In this document: positions 1 to 23,332 of the stretch, piece after piece
Position numbering within the stretch: the first letter of the stretch is position 1
Layout: every line of letters begins with the position of its first letter
Made by a program: the position numbers and the translations under genes
The notes under the pieces: generated by a model
Databases searched by the model: none
What the model saw: the letters and a program-made list of their open reading frames with translations, nothing else
Told to the model about the DNA's origin: nothing
Assembly: GCA_019843655.1 (NCBI GenBank)
Contig: JACDQD010000006.1
Location: 19,114,246 to 19,178,245, forward strand
Direction: 5' to 3'
DNA: 64,000 bases
From: Lethocerus indicus
Lineage: Eukaryota; Arthropoda; Insecta; Hemiptera; Belostomatidae

Positions 1-1261
1 TAAATAAACAGTGGTAATGCAAACACTTCTTCAAAACATAAAACTTAACTTTTTACTACTTGCCTGTCAATAAACTGTCATTGGTATTCTAAGATTTCTA
101 ATCCACATAATTTATAATACACAATGAAGATACATTTTGACAGTTCATGGTGATTAGGTATATTTCCTTATGACTTTATGGACAATTTGAATATCTTTTC
201 TTAAATTAAGTTCACACAGTAATACTTTGTCCTCATAGTTAATAATTGAATAACAAAGCTATTCATAGCTTGTGCTATTGATATTGAACACAATTTGAGG
301 ATAATTTTAACAACTAAAATCATCAGTATGATGATAAATAGTGTTATGTCATATCAGGTTTCTGACATATTTTATCTGATGTCAAAATCAGCCTAAAAGT
401 AAATAGATAACTCTAATTAAGAAAAATGCAGCATATAATTGATATAAAAACATTACAGAAAACTATTAATTTTTAATATCCAATTCCATAGTTAAAATTA
501 GGATGGTAAGAAGTCACTCCTGCTACTACCTTATAAGTAAATTCATAACATTTATATTGCAGAATAAGTTTGCTAAAAAAAATCCTGTAGTGGTAGTCCG
601 CAACCAGTTGTATAAATAATGTAAATATAATAAATGTACCATATATTAGTAAGTAATAAGTCTTGAAATTTACTTAAAGGTCAAATGAAGTATTATTCCA
701 CAAAAACACATTGCACTGCCTTCATGATCATTTTATGACACATGATGTTATATGACAAAAATAATGACTAAATTATGAAATGCAAAATTAATCTGTAAAA
801 AGCATTACACATAATGCACAATGAATTATTTATGAACACATTAGTCCAATGTTAGATGTTTGGAAATGAAATCCTGAACTTTTAAAAATAAATCAACCAC
901 TGAAAGCAGAATGATTAATTTTTCAATGCACCATATAATTTTTCTGATACCTTTCCAATATGTGCTCTACCAGAAATATACCATTCTATGACAGTGGGAC
1001 GGAATTTTGCTATATGATCAACCAGGATAAAAGATGGAGATGAAGGTTTGTAAATTTATTTATCAGAAATATTAGTCAAAATTGAATTAAAAATAATATA
1101 GAAAGGAAACAAAACTTAATGGTAATCAACTTTAATATAATTTTAAAAATCAGTATCTAAGTTTTGAGATTGTTTTCTTATCATTCTGAAACAATATTCA
1201 TCGAGATGTGACTGAAGCAGTAGTTTATACCACTACATTAAAGAAGAGAGGTACCATCCTC
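1..1261. other. AT-rich noncoding stretch
   Basis: I see no convincing exon here on either strand. Stop codons are dense in all frames. The stretch lies downstream of the minus-strand kinase gene, so part of it could be 3' UTR. A minus-strand AATAAA-type signal is possible where the plus strand reads TTTATT near 1058, but nothing marks a cleavage site. Confidence 0.5.
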
Positions 1262-1665
1262 TCATCTTTCTAATATCTTGACCACATATTTTTGGTAGAG
1301 CACCACTTTTCTATGATGCAATGAAAAATGAGTCACCCAGTACGTTATGCCTACTTTTAATCTACTAACATCTTCCCTAATAATTATATCAGATTCCCAA
1401 GTACATATATAATAATTTTTGGGATTAATATGTTGGCCTTCATAAAGCAGTGAGCACTTTTCATAAGGAAGCAGTTCTACGGGAACAGATCTTCACTCCT
1501 GCCCATCAGGACAGACGTTAGTGGATTGGCTCCAATGCACAGATTTCGCAACACTACCACAATACCCTCATTATAGCCAAGACCAAGAAATGAAGCTGGA
1601 TATGTCGAAAGAATATCATGAAGTAGATTGTGATAATGGAAGTTGGGAGAGTAGCAGACTGGAAG
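1262..1665 (-). other. Open reading frames of unknown origin beyond the kinase gene
   Basis: Two minus-strand frames are open back to back. The first (1665 to 1477, about 62 codons) contains LGLGYNEGIVVVLRNLC and ends at a TAG. The second (1492 to 1262, 76 codons) starts in a different frame overlapping that stop and contains VELLPYEKCSLLYEG. Both have protein-like composition in AT-rich DNA, and together they read like one coding sequence with one frameshift. Neither has a usable start. The plus strand is also open across 1477-1699, so chance is possible. The segment could be a decayed gene, a transposon remnant or an unrecognised 3' exon. I recognise no family. Confidence 0.25.
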
Positions 1666-1742
1666 TCAAGGAGATCCAGTGGCACGGAGTAACTAGGTAA
1701 ATATCGGTAATCTCCATCGTAAAATAAAGGCAAGAGAAGTGG

Positions 1743-13637
<11,895 letters not shown>

Positions 13638-13758
13638 CTAAAATATTAAGAAAATGATAAAAATTTCTGTCTAACAGTCTATTGCAATGGTGGATGGTCG
13701 AAATGCTTTCATTAATCAATATCCTCATAAAATAAAATGTACTAAAGAAAAAAGTTAC

Positions 13759-13894
13759 CATTATCTCTCCATAAATATGAAATTATAGATAAGTACTGCA
13801 GTCTATATGCAGCAGTGCAGTGATGCAACGCAAGAGGGGTCAGTGAATCACAGTAAGATCTGGGCTCAAAATTTGATTTTGGGTCCATCCCTTC
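13759..13894 (-). CDS. Candidate upstream exon with ankyrin-like reading
   Basis: A strong acceptor (TTTTACTGCAG) and a good donor (G then GTAACT) bracket 136 bp that read EGMDPKSNFEPRSYCDSLTP, then LALHHCTAAYRLQYLSIISY. The spacing of MDPKS, SLTPLALHH and LQYLSIISYL resembles one ankyrin repeat (ADPN, TPLHLA, IVxLLL). The exon leaves in phase 1, whereas TTBK exon 1 needs phase 2, so it cannot extend the kinase frame directly. It could be a 5' UTR exon, an alternative 5' exon or an exon of another transcript. The ankyrin similarity is by eye only. Confidence 0.35.
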
Positions 13895-14379
13895 CTGCAG
13901 TAAAACATGAAAAACACTAATAAATAGACTAAATTTAGGCTCTTTTAAAGCAACATGATTCATCGGAATACTGGGGGACTGACCAGGCAAAAATGACCAA
14001 GGACGTCTCGCCACACCCCTACCGAAACCGTTCAATACACCCCCTTTCACCCCTAGTATTTCACTTTTTAGTGTAAACTTCGTGTAGCGGTCTCCGCACT
14101 TTAAAAGTTGGGTCTTAAATGGTCGCGAGGCGTTAAGTCCAATACGATTGAACCTGGTAAAATAGTACGCCCACATAGAAAGATATTTTTAACGTTAGAC
14201 ATGTAAAATGATCTTCAACACGGCACACAGGATTAACATCACTGGAGAGGCCAAAGCGAAAATAGGACACAAAATGCTTGGATAGTGTTTTCACATACTG
14301 GGGGCACTGTCGTCTTGCCAATCCATAACTAAAGCACTACTAGATTCTTAATACTATCATTGTTAACAGTTCCGACCGT

Positions 14380-14480
14380 AGACACCTGATGTCAGGGTCA
14401 ATATGTCGGCCATATTGGCTCCTCCTCCATTTTATACTACCCCACTCAACACCCAACTCGCCATGTTCGACATTAGTAAC
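14380..14480 (-). promoter_or_regulatory. Possible TTBK promoter region
   Basis: On the minus strand a TATAAAA box near 14434-14440 is followed by GGAGGAGG and CCAATATGGCCGAC. It lies about 0.8 kb upstream of the first kinase exon and just upstream of the exon-like segment at 13.76-13.89 kb. Position and motif are suggestive, but no initiator can be assigned. Confidence 0.25.
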
Positions 14481-17400
14481 ATTAAAAACTACAAAAATAT
14501 TTCAACCGCAAAAATTTATTTCTTTATTAATTATTCAAACAAAATTCACCGTTGACGACGAACAAGAAACGTAAAACTAATGCAATAGTCCTAATTTGTC
14601 TACTAGCGCTACTCTATGGCAATAGATGGAACTTCCATAGAGTTTTACTTTTTGCCCCCCATTTTTAATTGTTTAATCCAATTTCCTGTTCTAACATATA
14701 CAAATTAACGTATATTATACTCAATAACATCGGATCTTATACACTCTGCAGGTTACTGTTTCATCGAACCTCATTATACATTAGAAACCGATATTGTTAT
14801 TAATTCAGTGCGCTTCGATGATTTATCTTCCAAGTATTTTATTCTTATAGAATTAATGAAATGGTTAATTAATAAATTCAGTTACACTTTTAACATTAGA
14901 ACAAACAGGGTTCCATCTCTTCCCCATTCTCACAATCGTTACACTTAAGAGGGAATAGAAATACCGTTAATAAGCAGATTGATGCGCTGATTAATGCTCA
15001 ATTGATCCATTAATAACAAAAGCCATAATCCTTAATCTTATTTAATACTGAAATGAAAATTAGAAATTAAAACATAAATAAGAAGCCTGAGTAATTTCTT
15101 ATACATACACATCAACATAAATCTAATTTATCTGCCACTGCTACTCATTATTTGAAATATTTATCAGTTTTTATGAATCCTGAAGTACCCTATCACAACT
15201 GGATATGGTAATTTCAAAATTCTAGGATTTAACCAATCAAAATGAAAATTAAATACTATTACGAAAAGATTAAGCGCGTCAATAAACCGCACGTTATTGA
15301 TGTAACAAGCTACCGTGGGAAACCACAGTTTTATTTTTATATGCAGGCTGACTATTTTAAACTAATAAATGTGGCTTTCTTAATGCTATATATGTTAACT
15401 TATGTAAATACTAGCAGCAAAATAACGTACACCTACGCAACTTCTAAACCAGCATTTACGCGTCTCAAAAATAATATCACAATTTTCAAATGTATCCAGT
15501 AAGTAACAATACAAAATGTAGTCAATTACTTGTTTGACTTCACATTCAAACCTGTGAACTTTGTGAGTTCACGTTCAGAAATGTATATGTGGGAGGAAAC
15601 ATATTTTTGGCTTAACAGCTTCTTCAATGTGCTCGAATATAAGAAAAAAATAAAGTGGTAAATTTCGCGAAAAATTTAGTATTGCAGGTTGCTTTAAATA
15701 GCGCCGGACATGGTAGCCTGTTCCTAGCAACATATTTACGCGACAATCCTCGACCTTCGTGAAAACCACAGGTTTTTAATTTACAGAACTACTCTGACTT
15801 TCCGTTTCTTTCTTTCTTTCATTTTTCTAAATTAAAAAAATATTTTAAAAATATTTTTTCTAAATTTCTAAATTTAGCAGCGGTTTTTTGAACTTTACTC
15901 GGGCATTGATCCGGCCATAGGGAGTACAAAAGCGAGAGCAGTCTTTCTGCAACACATCTCGGTCGACTCAAATCTTTGGGGGTAAGGAAATTTTCGGGCC
16001 GCCTAACAATTTCTCGTGATTTTACATGAATTTAATTAAACACTCGAACGTTTGTAGTTATATTTTCATAGAATTTAAATAAAAGTTCGTCTCACAGTAT
16101 CGTTAAGGATGTAAACTTCATTATGAGTTCTATTAAAAACGGTCAACCAGAATATTTTTCGTGGCTATATTCCGAGGAGCCAGAATGAAATGTAGGATAA
16201 TGCCCCGGAATGTATGACGGACACGTCCCTAAGGAAATGTATGTCAGGAGGAGAACAGCTATCTGCGGTCGCGTCTCCTTTTTTAGATCACGCGTTCAAC
16301 GGATACCCAATATCCATTGGTTCCACATAACAGAATGACAAATTCAGTTAGAATCAAATTTAAACGAGTAAAATAATAAGATGCACAATAGTAGGATGGT
16401 AGTAACGGCTTAATAATATTTAAGACTGTGCGTAAAGGATTCGTCATAATGACTCTGAAAAGCAGGGAAAAATTAATATCAGAGTTGATATTATCAGTAA
16501 GTCCCCTACTCTGCAACCGGACTCCTCTGCGAGTCGAGGATGGCAGGCATCAAAACTAATAAGCACCCGAATATACGCCGTCTCCTAGTTTGGCACAAAA
16601 ACATATATTTCTGTCTAAAAGTGCCGGACTTAGCAAGGTTTACGTAAAGTAAATCATAACAGCGATTAACGGCGACGTAATTTTTACAGCCGACAGAGCC
16701 ACCATTAACTGATTGCGTAACGGAAATTACCCGAGGGGAGTGAGGCTGTTTGAAAAATAGGACAGTATTAAGGGAGGTGGTCTATAATTAAAGCTACCCA
16801 ATAAACCTGGATAGACTGGCAGCCTTGCTTCTGGTGGTGAAGGTCGCGGCATATTTTCCGACAATAGACGGCCGATATATCGCCCTTCCCGTCAAAATAA
16901 TAGTGCCGCGTCTATAAATGCAGTCTAACAAACCAATTAAACTCTTTCAAGTGTATCCAATAATTGTTGGGGATGTACGAAATGTACCTTACAGAAAACG
17001 GGATATACGACTTTAAGAACAATTATTACCCCATTGATATTTTACTTTCCTGTTAAATTTCCTTTTTCTCATGAAGAACAGTTTTCAAGCCTTTAATCAG
17101 CCGAAGTTACGGATAATGTACAATGTTTTTAGACTTTGATACGATTTGCATACAGTTCGCCAATCGAGCAAGTGGACAAGAGTCACTTGGGTGGTGCGGT
17201 TTGCGGATCTGCCAAGAGCACAGCGAGGGGTCTACTTTTTATACCGCACGTGCATAAGTGTGCGTGTGTGTGTGTTTTAAGACTAAATAAACCACTTTTT
17301 GAGCATTCTTTTTTTGTCCGACTGTACAAACAAAGCCAATCGCGGCCACCCCATAATGTGTCCTAAATACGGAACGCTCGGAGCGCGTGAAACGTTAAGT

Positions 17401-19489
17401 TCTTGTATTGTCAAAACAAGTCGAGTTTACGCCAACGCTAATAGACAGGCTTGGGGTATGAGTAATGGGTTACGGGAAACGTCTGGATGATACTCTTTAA
17501 ACGGAAGAGGTACTTTTTTACGATTACTACGATTACCAATTGGTACGATTACTCGTGGACCAAGAGAGCGATACAGCGCTTATGAGCTTAAGATCCGGCG
17601 GAGATGCGATGAGTTTTTCCAAAGTCTTATCATCGAAAAACATATTTTACATGCATGTGTAGAACATGAATTAACGAACGGCGTAAGGAATTTCGGGCGA
17701 CAAAATATTTCGTGCATTTTATTTCAATAATACTGTCTCGAAGCACATCACGTAGTTTTAGCGAAATGTACTCCAGCAATTGGTTGCATGATGTACAAGT
17801 AACACCCATTGAGAACTGGCCGGTTTCAGAGAAATTATTCCAAATAGGAAAGCTAATTACACTTGTGATTTATAGTGCTATAGGAGTCTCGGAGGTATAC
17901 ATATGTATATAAATAAGAATTCGGTGCGTGTCTTCCTTTTGTGGTTCATTCATACCGTGATAAACAATGTGGTATAACATACCTAAAGTTATTTCTAGAT
18001 ATAAATCCTAATCTAAAATCACTCCAAAGGATGAATCATAGTCGCCGACCCTTTCGTAGCTCCCCTCCCCGAGTGAAATTAATTTTATGGCTGTACGAGC
18101 CCCTCTGATCAATACAAATCTACAATTCAACTATAGTTCTACGGAATCAACGACCTGATTCGGAAGAAAATTATATATTTAGAAGATTGAAATTTTTGAA
18201 AAATGGTTTCTGGAATTATATCAAAACATTTATAAACCCTTGAGGGAAATATTTAGTAATACTATTATCTATGAAGAGTATATGCCAAGGCCAAGAACCA
18301 ACATTTTAAAATCTTTCTTAAAGATTATTAATTGGCGATCTGTTGCTTTTACGCGCTGAACTGGCTCTATAAATGCTTCACTAACGCAATGCTACTGATA
18401 ATGGCGGGAAGCAGATTTTAATCAAGGATGAAATTAGCGTGTGTGGACTCCTGTACTATATCCTTATAGTGAGAGTGATTTAATTTTGCAAAACAATCCG
18501 ATTGAATTTACGTGGACCCGAATGAAGTATACCGCCCCCATGTTTCCTCGGGGTATTTTACTTCTGAATGTCTTGCCGGCAGATGTTATTATAGCAGTGT
18601 TCTCAACCTTACACGAATCACGAACATTGGCTGTGGTCCTCTCGCGAGCCCAATAACAGCGTGTTGTTACATTGGCAATGCTTGATTGATTACGATAAAG
18701 TAAATATATATTCTGTATTTGGCTCTGCACAACTGTTGGCAAATGGGCCAGCGTCACTCAACGAATGATAGATCCGATTTTGAAACCTCTTTGACTTTGA
18801 ACAGCTCGGCCAAGTACACAAGACCGATATTTTCTTAGAATAAAACAAAATGGTGGAGGACAAATTATATTTAAAAATTCGTCCAAGATCACATTATCAA
18901 AATAAAATCATTGTAAAAAGTTATTGTTCATGTAACTATTCTTCTGTATTACATACATTGTCATTATTATTCTCCTATTGTATTGGCTTTTGAGCGAATA
19001 TTTCCACGATGAACTATTTTGAATTTCAATAAATATCGAAGTCAATAATTGTGATTTGAGTTTAAAAATTAAGCGGGTCGCTAAAACCTATGTAGAGATG
19101 ATTGAGTCGAGTGTGTTGTCGGGGATCTGTGCATTAATACGGGGGCTATCGATTTTCAGTGAGCACCTCTTACTTCACTATAGTCTCTCTCCCCTCTTTC
19201 AGGTCTTTGGCCCGATCAGCGTTTTTATATTTGCACACACGCGAGTAGGCAACGTGCTCGCACCGCATTCGATATCAACTTTCCTGTTTATATTTAAAAA
19301 TTGACTGATATATAAATTTCCAATTTAAAAACAGGCGAGATGTGGCCAAGACATCGCAATAAGAATAAATGAAGAGGAGAAGACAAATTTGAACTGTCGT
19401 GAGTTGTGAACTTAACTTATAATTTTCAATAATAAATTAACTGTATATAAATATATATATGTGCACAAATTCGTGAATATATTCAAAAT
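14480..19489. other. Intergenic noncoding, less AT-rich
   Basis: No reading frame here has protein-like features, and the open frames are short and mutually contradictory. From about 15.8 kb onward CpG becomes noticeably more frequent than around the genes. A short TTTC run lies at 15805-15820. A possible short first-exon context (TACAAAAG box near 15925, donor-like GGGGGTAAGG near 15980) is too weak to call a gene. Confidence 0.5.
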
Positions 19490-19663
19490 AATTATATTAT
19501 CCAAGATTCTGTCTCCTCTCGCTGGTGTGTTATATTGCTAGACCGGTTTCGGCTGCTCGCCATCTTCAGTAGCGGTGTTGGTCACTTTGGTACTTTGGAT
19601 GTTATTTCGGCATCCCCACTGCACTGTCACTGTCACTTGTACTGTGGTGGTTGTTTGTTTGTC

Positions 19664-19664
<1 letters not shown>

Positions 19665-19699
<35 letters not shown>
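19665..19699. repeat. TA microsatellite in left arm
   Basis: An alternating TA run of about 35 bp inside the left arm, absent from the right arm; it accounts for part of the arm length difference. Confidence 0.95.
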
Positions 19700-19702
<3 letters not shown>

Positions 19703-20094
19703 TATTGTTATTGTGTTTTTGGAGGATGTTGTATGTCTTATTTGGGTTGGGAGGGATTTTGTTACTCGGCTTCAGTCTTTGTCATATATATTTGATCACA
19801 CAACTGGTCACAACTATTAGGTTCTGACTTCCAAATATATGACAGGAAACCTATCTGGTATTGTGTATTTACGATCATAAAAGTTTTCCTGTAGATCCAA
19901 AATTGATCAAAAAAGTTTATATTTAATAATCTAGTTAATCGGTGCAAGTGCATCTAACGAACTTTAGTTAAGTACATTTCACAGTGAAGCACATTTTTTA
20001 TAATTTACCTTTTTTATTCTTATCATACAATATTAAGTTTTTATTTTTCAATGAACGTTTTGCCTTCTCTTTAAAAAAATTATTAGATATAGAT

Positions 20095-20732
20095 TAACTA
20101 GCGCCCCCCTGAGGGTGGTGCGGAAATGTACTTAACTAAAGTTCGTTCGGTGCACTTGCACCGATAAACTAGCGCCCCCTGAGGGTGGTGCGGAAATGTA
20201 CTTAACTAAAGTTCGTTCGGTGCACTTGCACCGATAAACTAGCGCCCCCTGAGGGTGGTGCGGAAATGTACTTAACTAAAGTTCGTTCGGTGCACTTGCA
20301 CCGATAAACTAGCGCCCCCTGAGGGTGGTGCGGAAATGTACTTAACTAAAGTTCGTTCGGTGCACTTGCACCGATAAACTAGCGCCCCCTGAGGGTGGTG
20401 CGGAAATGTACTTAACTAAAGTTCGTTCGGTGCACTTGCACCGATAAACTAGCGCCCCCTTAGGGTGGTGCGGAAATGTACTTAACTAAAGTTCGTTCGG
20501 TGCACTTGCACCGATAAACTAGCGCCCCCTGAGAGTGGTGCGGAAATGTACTCAACTAAAGTTCGTTCGGTGCACCTGCACCAATAAACTAGCGCCCCTT
20601 GAGGGTGGTGCGGAAATGTACTGAAATAGAGTTCGTTCGGTGCACTTGCACCGATGAACTAGCGCCCCACTGAGTGTGGTGCGGAAATGTACTTAACTAA
20701 AGTTCATCAGATGCACTTGCACCGATTAACTA
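20095..20732. repeat. 70-bp tandem repeat array, nine units
   Basis: The period is 70 bp, marked by AACTAGCGCCCCCTGAGGG starting at about 20096, 20167, 20237, 20307, 20377, 20447, 20517, 20587 and 20657. The middle units are almost identical and the last two or three diverge. Each unit continues with GTGGTGCGGAAATGTACT, AACTAAAGTTCGTTCGG and the near-palindrome CGGTGCACTTGCACCG. The unit's end sequence is also present, inverted, at the inner edge of the left arm (19928-19980), which suggests that the array grew from arm sequence. Confidence 0.97.
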
Positions 20733-21903
20733 GATTACTAAAAATAAACGTTTTTTAATAAATTTTGGTTCCACAGGAAAACTTTTATGATCATAAATAC
20801 ACAATACCAGATAGGATTCCTGTCATATATTTGGAAGTCAGAACCTAATAGGTGTGACCAGTTGTGTGATCACATATATGTTTCAACGATAATCCGATAA
20901 AGACTTAAGCTGTTTAGTAAAATCCCTCCCAACCCAAATAAGACAAACAACATCCCCCAAAAACACAAAAAACACAAGAACAAAAACACTCGAGAGCAGC
21001 CGAAACCGGTCTAGCAAAAGCGAAATGAGACTGAAACACACAAAATCTGGGATATTCCAACCCCTCGCTGAACATAAAACAGGTTTTCTAGACTAACTTA
21101 ATGTACAACTGGGTTTCCTCATGATCTCACTCAATATACAAATTGAGGGATGGCTGATGAATTTCTAGATTGGATCCACAAAATCGATTGCTTACATAAT
21201 CATAGTATTATTCGCAAATATTATAATTAAATATTGAATTAACTTGAATAAGAACTGCCGATCAAATAATCCTAAATAATAGTACTGCGTGTTCTAAAAT
21301 ACGAGACACGGGATAAACAGACGGGAATAACTTCTGATTCCGTCGTATTAATTACAATTATCTACATCCTCAACTAGTAATCGTAATCTAGGATTTGAAC
21401 ATTTTCAGACAGTTTTAACTGACCTCAAACATATGTTGTAATTCATTGTTTTTTGTCAATTACCGAGCTACTTGGCACTTTCTCATCAGTTTATTTCCGT
21501 CCTCTAAATGAGCCTCTTTTCATCGGGGCCGTTCGTTATCTGTCAACTGGCACGCTCTCTAAACCTGCACTTGAATTATATGCCAAATCTATAAATTAAA
21601 GCTGATCCGGGATAAAATACCGTATTACACTGTTATAACTTAAATTGACTTCATTGTCTGCCATTTGTAAGGCCTTTGTGTACATTGAAATATGTTTATT
21701 GTTTACGCAATACGTTCCAACATTTCTGTACGGTTTGCCTGACATGTTTGAACGTGGCTAAATATATTCTGGCCTCTTCTGGCAAAAGTAATCATAAAAA
21801 CTTAAACCTTAAAGGCAATTAGACAAAATAGTAAAATGGACTGATCATAATTTAAAATATAAAATAAAGTATTCATATATAACAAACGAACATAGGATAT
21901 ATG

Positions 21904-21904
<1 letters not shown>

Positions 21905-21943
<39 letters not shown>
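21905..21943. repeat. AT microsatellite
   Basis: A TA-rich run with one TACA interruption near 21912. Confidence 0.9.
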
Positions 21944-23285
21944 GCTATAATATACTATATTATATAGTCCACTACGTGCTCAATGTCGATCATGAGTATG
22001 TTATAAAAATATATTAATAAACGACTGAACAAAGCTTCCCAAAAATGTCAAAATAAGTAACTGCTGTTACTAATGATACTGCTAGTACTTGTGATTTCAT
22101 TACTAATTTGAAAAAATAAAATAATCGTTTCGAAAGCATAAATAAGTATATTTCATTGTGTCGACTCGATAGCGGAAAATTAAACCCAGTAGCGTGGAAA
22201 ACCTAATGATGCGTTACATTATCATCCGACCGGCAATTTATCTGATTTGAGATGGACTGGAACTAGAGCTGCATCTGTCTCTAGATGCCAGAAGAAGGCG
22301 TGTCTTCCCCTTATAATAGAAAGAGAATTATTAGCAAGTTTTCTAGGATAATTATCAAGCGTAAGAGAATGTAAACTCTAAGGATATTTTCCATTAAATA
22401 TTGGAAAACAAGAACAGAAAAATTCGCCATTTGGGTTTATTCGTCGAGCCAGATGGGTACGAACGCACGCTTTTTCTTTCTGTTTATTTGATGGAATAAG
22501 AAAGCGAAAACATTGTCAGGATTGGTGAGTTATGTCCCTCTAATGATTTACGTCCGCTGGGAGAAAGGAAGAGTTACGAGGAGAGATTTTAAATTAACTA
22601 TTAATAGTCCTAGACAATTCCTCTGTGCCCGTACCCACAATGGTTTCCCAGAATGTTCTAGTTCATTTTTAACTATTTCAAAGGACAGAAACAGCTCTTC
22701 AGTACAAGTTGATTCTAATAATTGTAGTTATATTTTTATTAGTTATATTTTATATTATATTAGTTATATTTTATTTTCTCAACAATACTTTCAATATTAC
22801 CAGGTTATATGCTACATAATACAAGCAGTACCTCTTTATTTCAAAAATGTTTTTTCAAAACTGATAATAAACTTATTCCTATGATTTTCATCCAGAAATA
22901 TATAAACTGTAAAGTATCTATTACATATAACGAAACTGTACTTAATGGACATACTGGGTATATGAGGTTCATCAGGGCAGATTTAGAGGAAATATTGAAC
23001 TATAAAATGACGATAAAACCTAATGACGGGAACGAATGAAATTGATCCGACAAAAGCATATCAACACGTGTAATTCAGTTAGAAAATAAGATATCTGATT
23101 AGAAGCCAAACGGACTTTACGTTTCTACGCGTACTAATGGTTTCACCAGGAAATAATCTGAAATTATATACTATTATAAATGAGTTATATCGCATACCGG
23201 GATGCATATAGTTATATAGTATTATAGCACCGGAAGTTAAGCCACGTGTCTTCCGATAGCTAGCTTAGCAGGAGGGTCAAAAGGT

Positions 23286-23332
23286 TATAAAGCCTGCGCT
23301 ACGGCTACCCGTGTATCCGATTCGCATCAGTT
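23286..23332 (+). promoter_or_regulatory. Weak core-promoter-like pair
   Basis: TATAAAG at 23286 and an arthropod-type initiator TCAGTT at 23327. The spacing from the box to +1 is about 43 bp, longer than the usual 30, and no downstream exon is recognised. A short GC-rich stretch lies between the two. Listed only as a possibility. Confidence 0.15.

Larger units (their letters stand above)
19490..21070. mobile_element. Foldback/TIR element with satellite core
   Basis: Long inverted arms face each other: about 19536-19981 on the left and 20682-21016 on the right. Matching blocks include GGCTGCTCG with its partner CGAGAGCAGCC, AATCCCTCCCAACCC with its partner, a block around TTAGGTTCTGACTTCC, and AATCGGTGCAAGTGCA with its partner. 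Each arm ends outward in GCTAGACCGGTTTCGGCTGC (19537 plus, 21015 minus). Further out the flanks share a weaker block (CCAAGATTCTGT against the complement of ACAAAATCTGGG). The left arm also has about 140 extra bases, including an AT microsatellite. Between the arms are about 110 bp of AT-rich spacer and nine 70-bp tandem repeats. There is no transposase frame, so it is a non-autonomous foldback-like DNA element. Confidence 0.85.

Noticed and set aside
13742..14176. 144-codon minus-strand frame as one gene
   Set aside because: Only its final part, bounded by good splice sites, looks exon-like; the rest has no protein-like features.
19535..19820. Open frames across the left arm of the foldback element
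   Set aside because: They consist of the arm plus a TA microsatellite translated as Ile-Tyr repeats.
20095..20732. CRISPR array
   Set aside because: The repeats are directly adjacent 70-bp units with no unique spacers, and the genome is eukaryotic.
23286..23332. TATA plus initiator as a real promoter
   Set aside because: The spacing of about 43 bp is wrong and no downstream exon can be seen; kept only as a low-confidence site.
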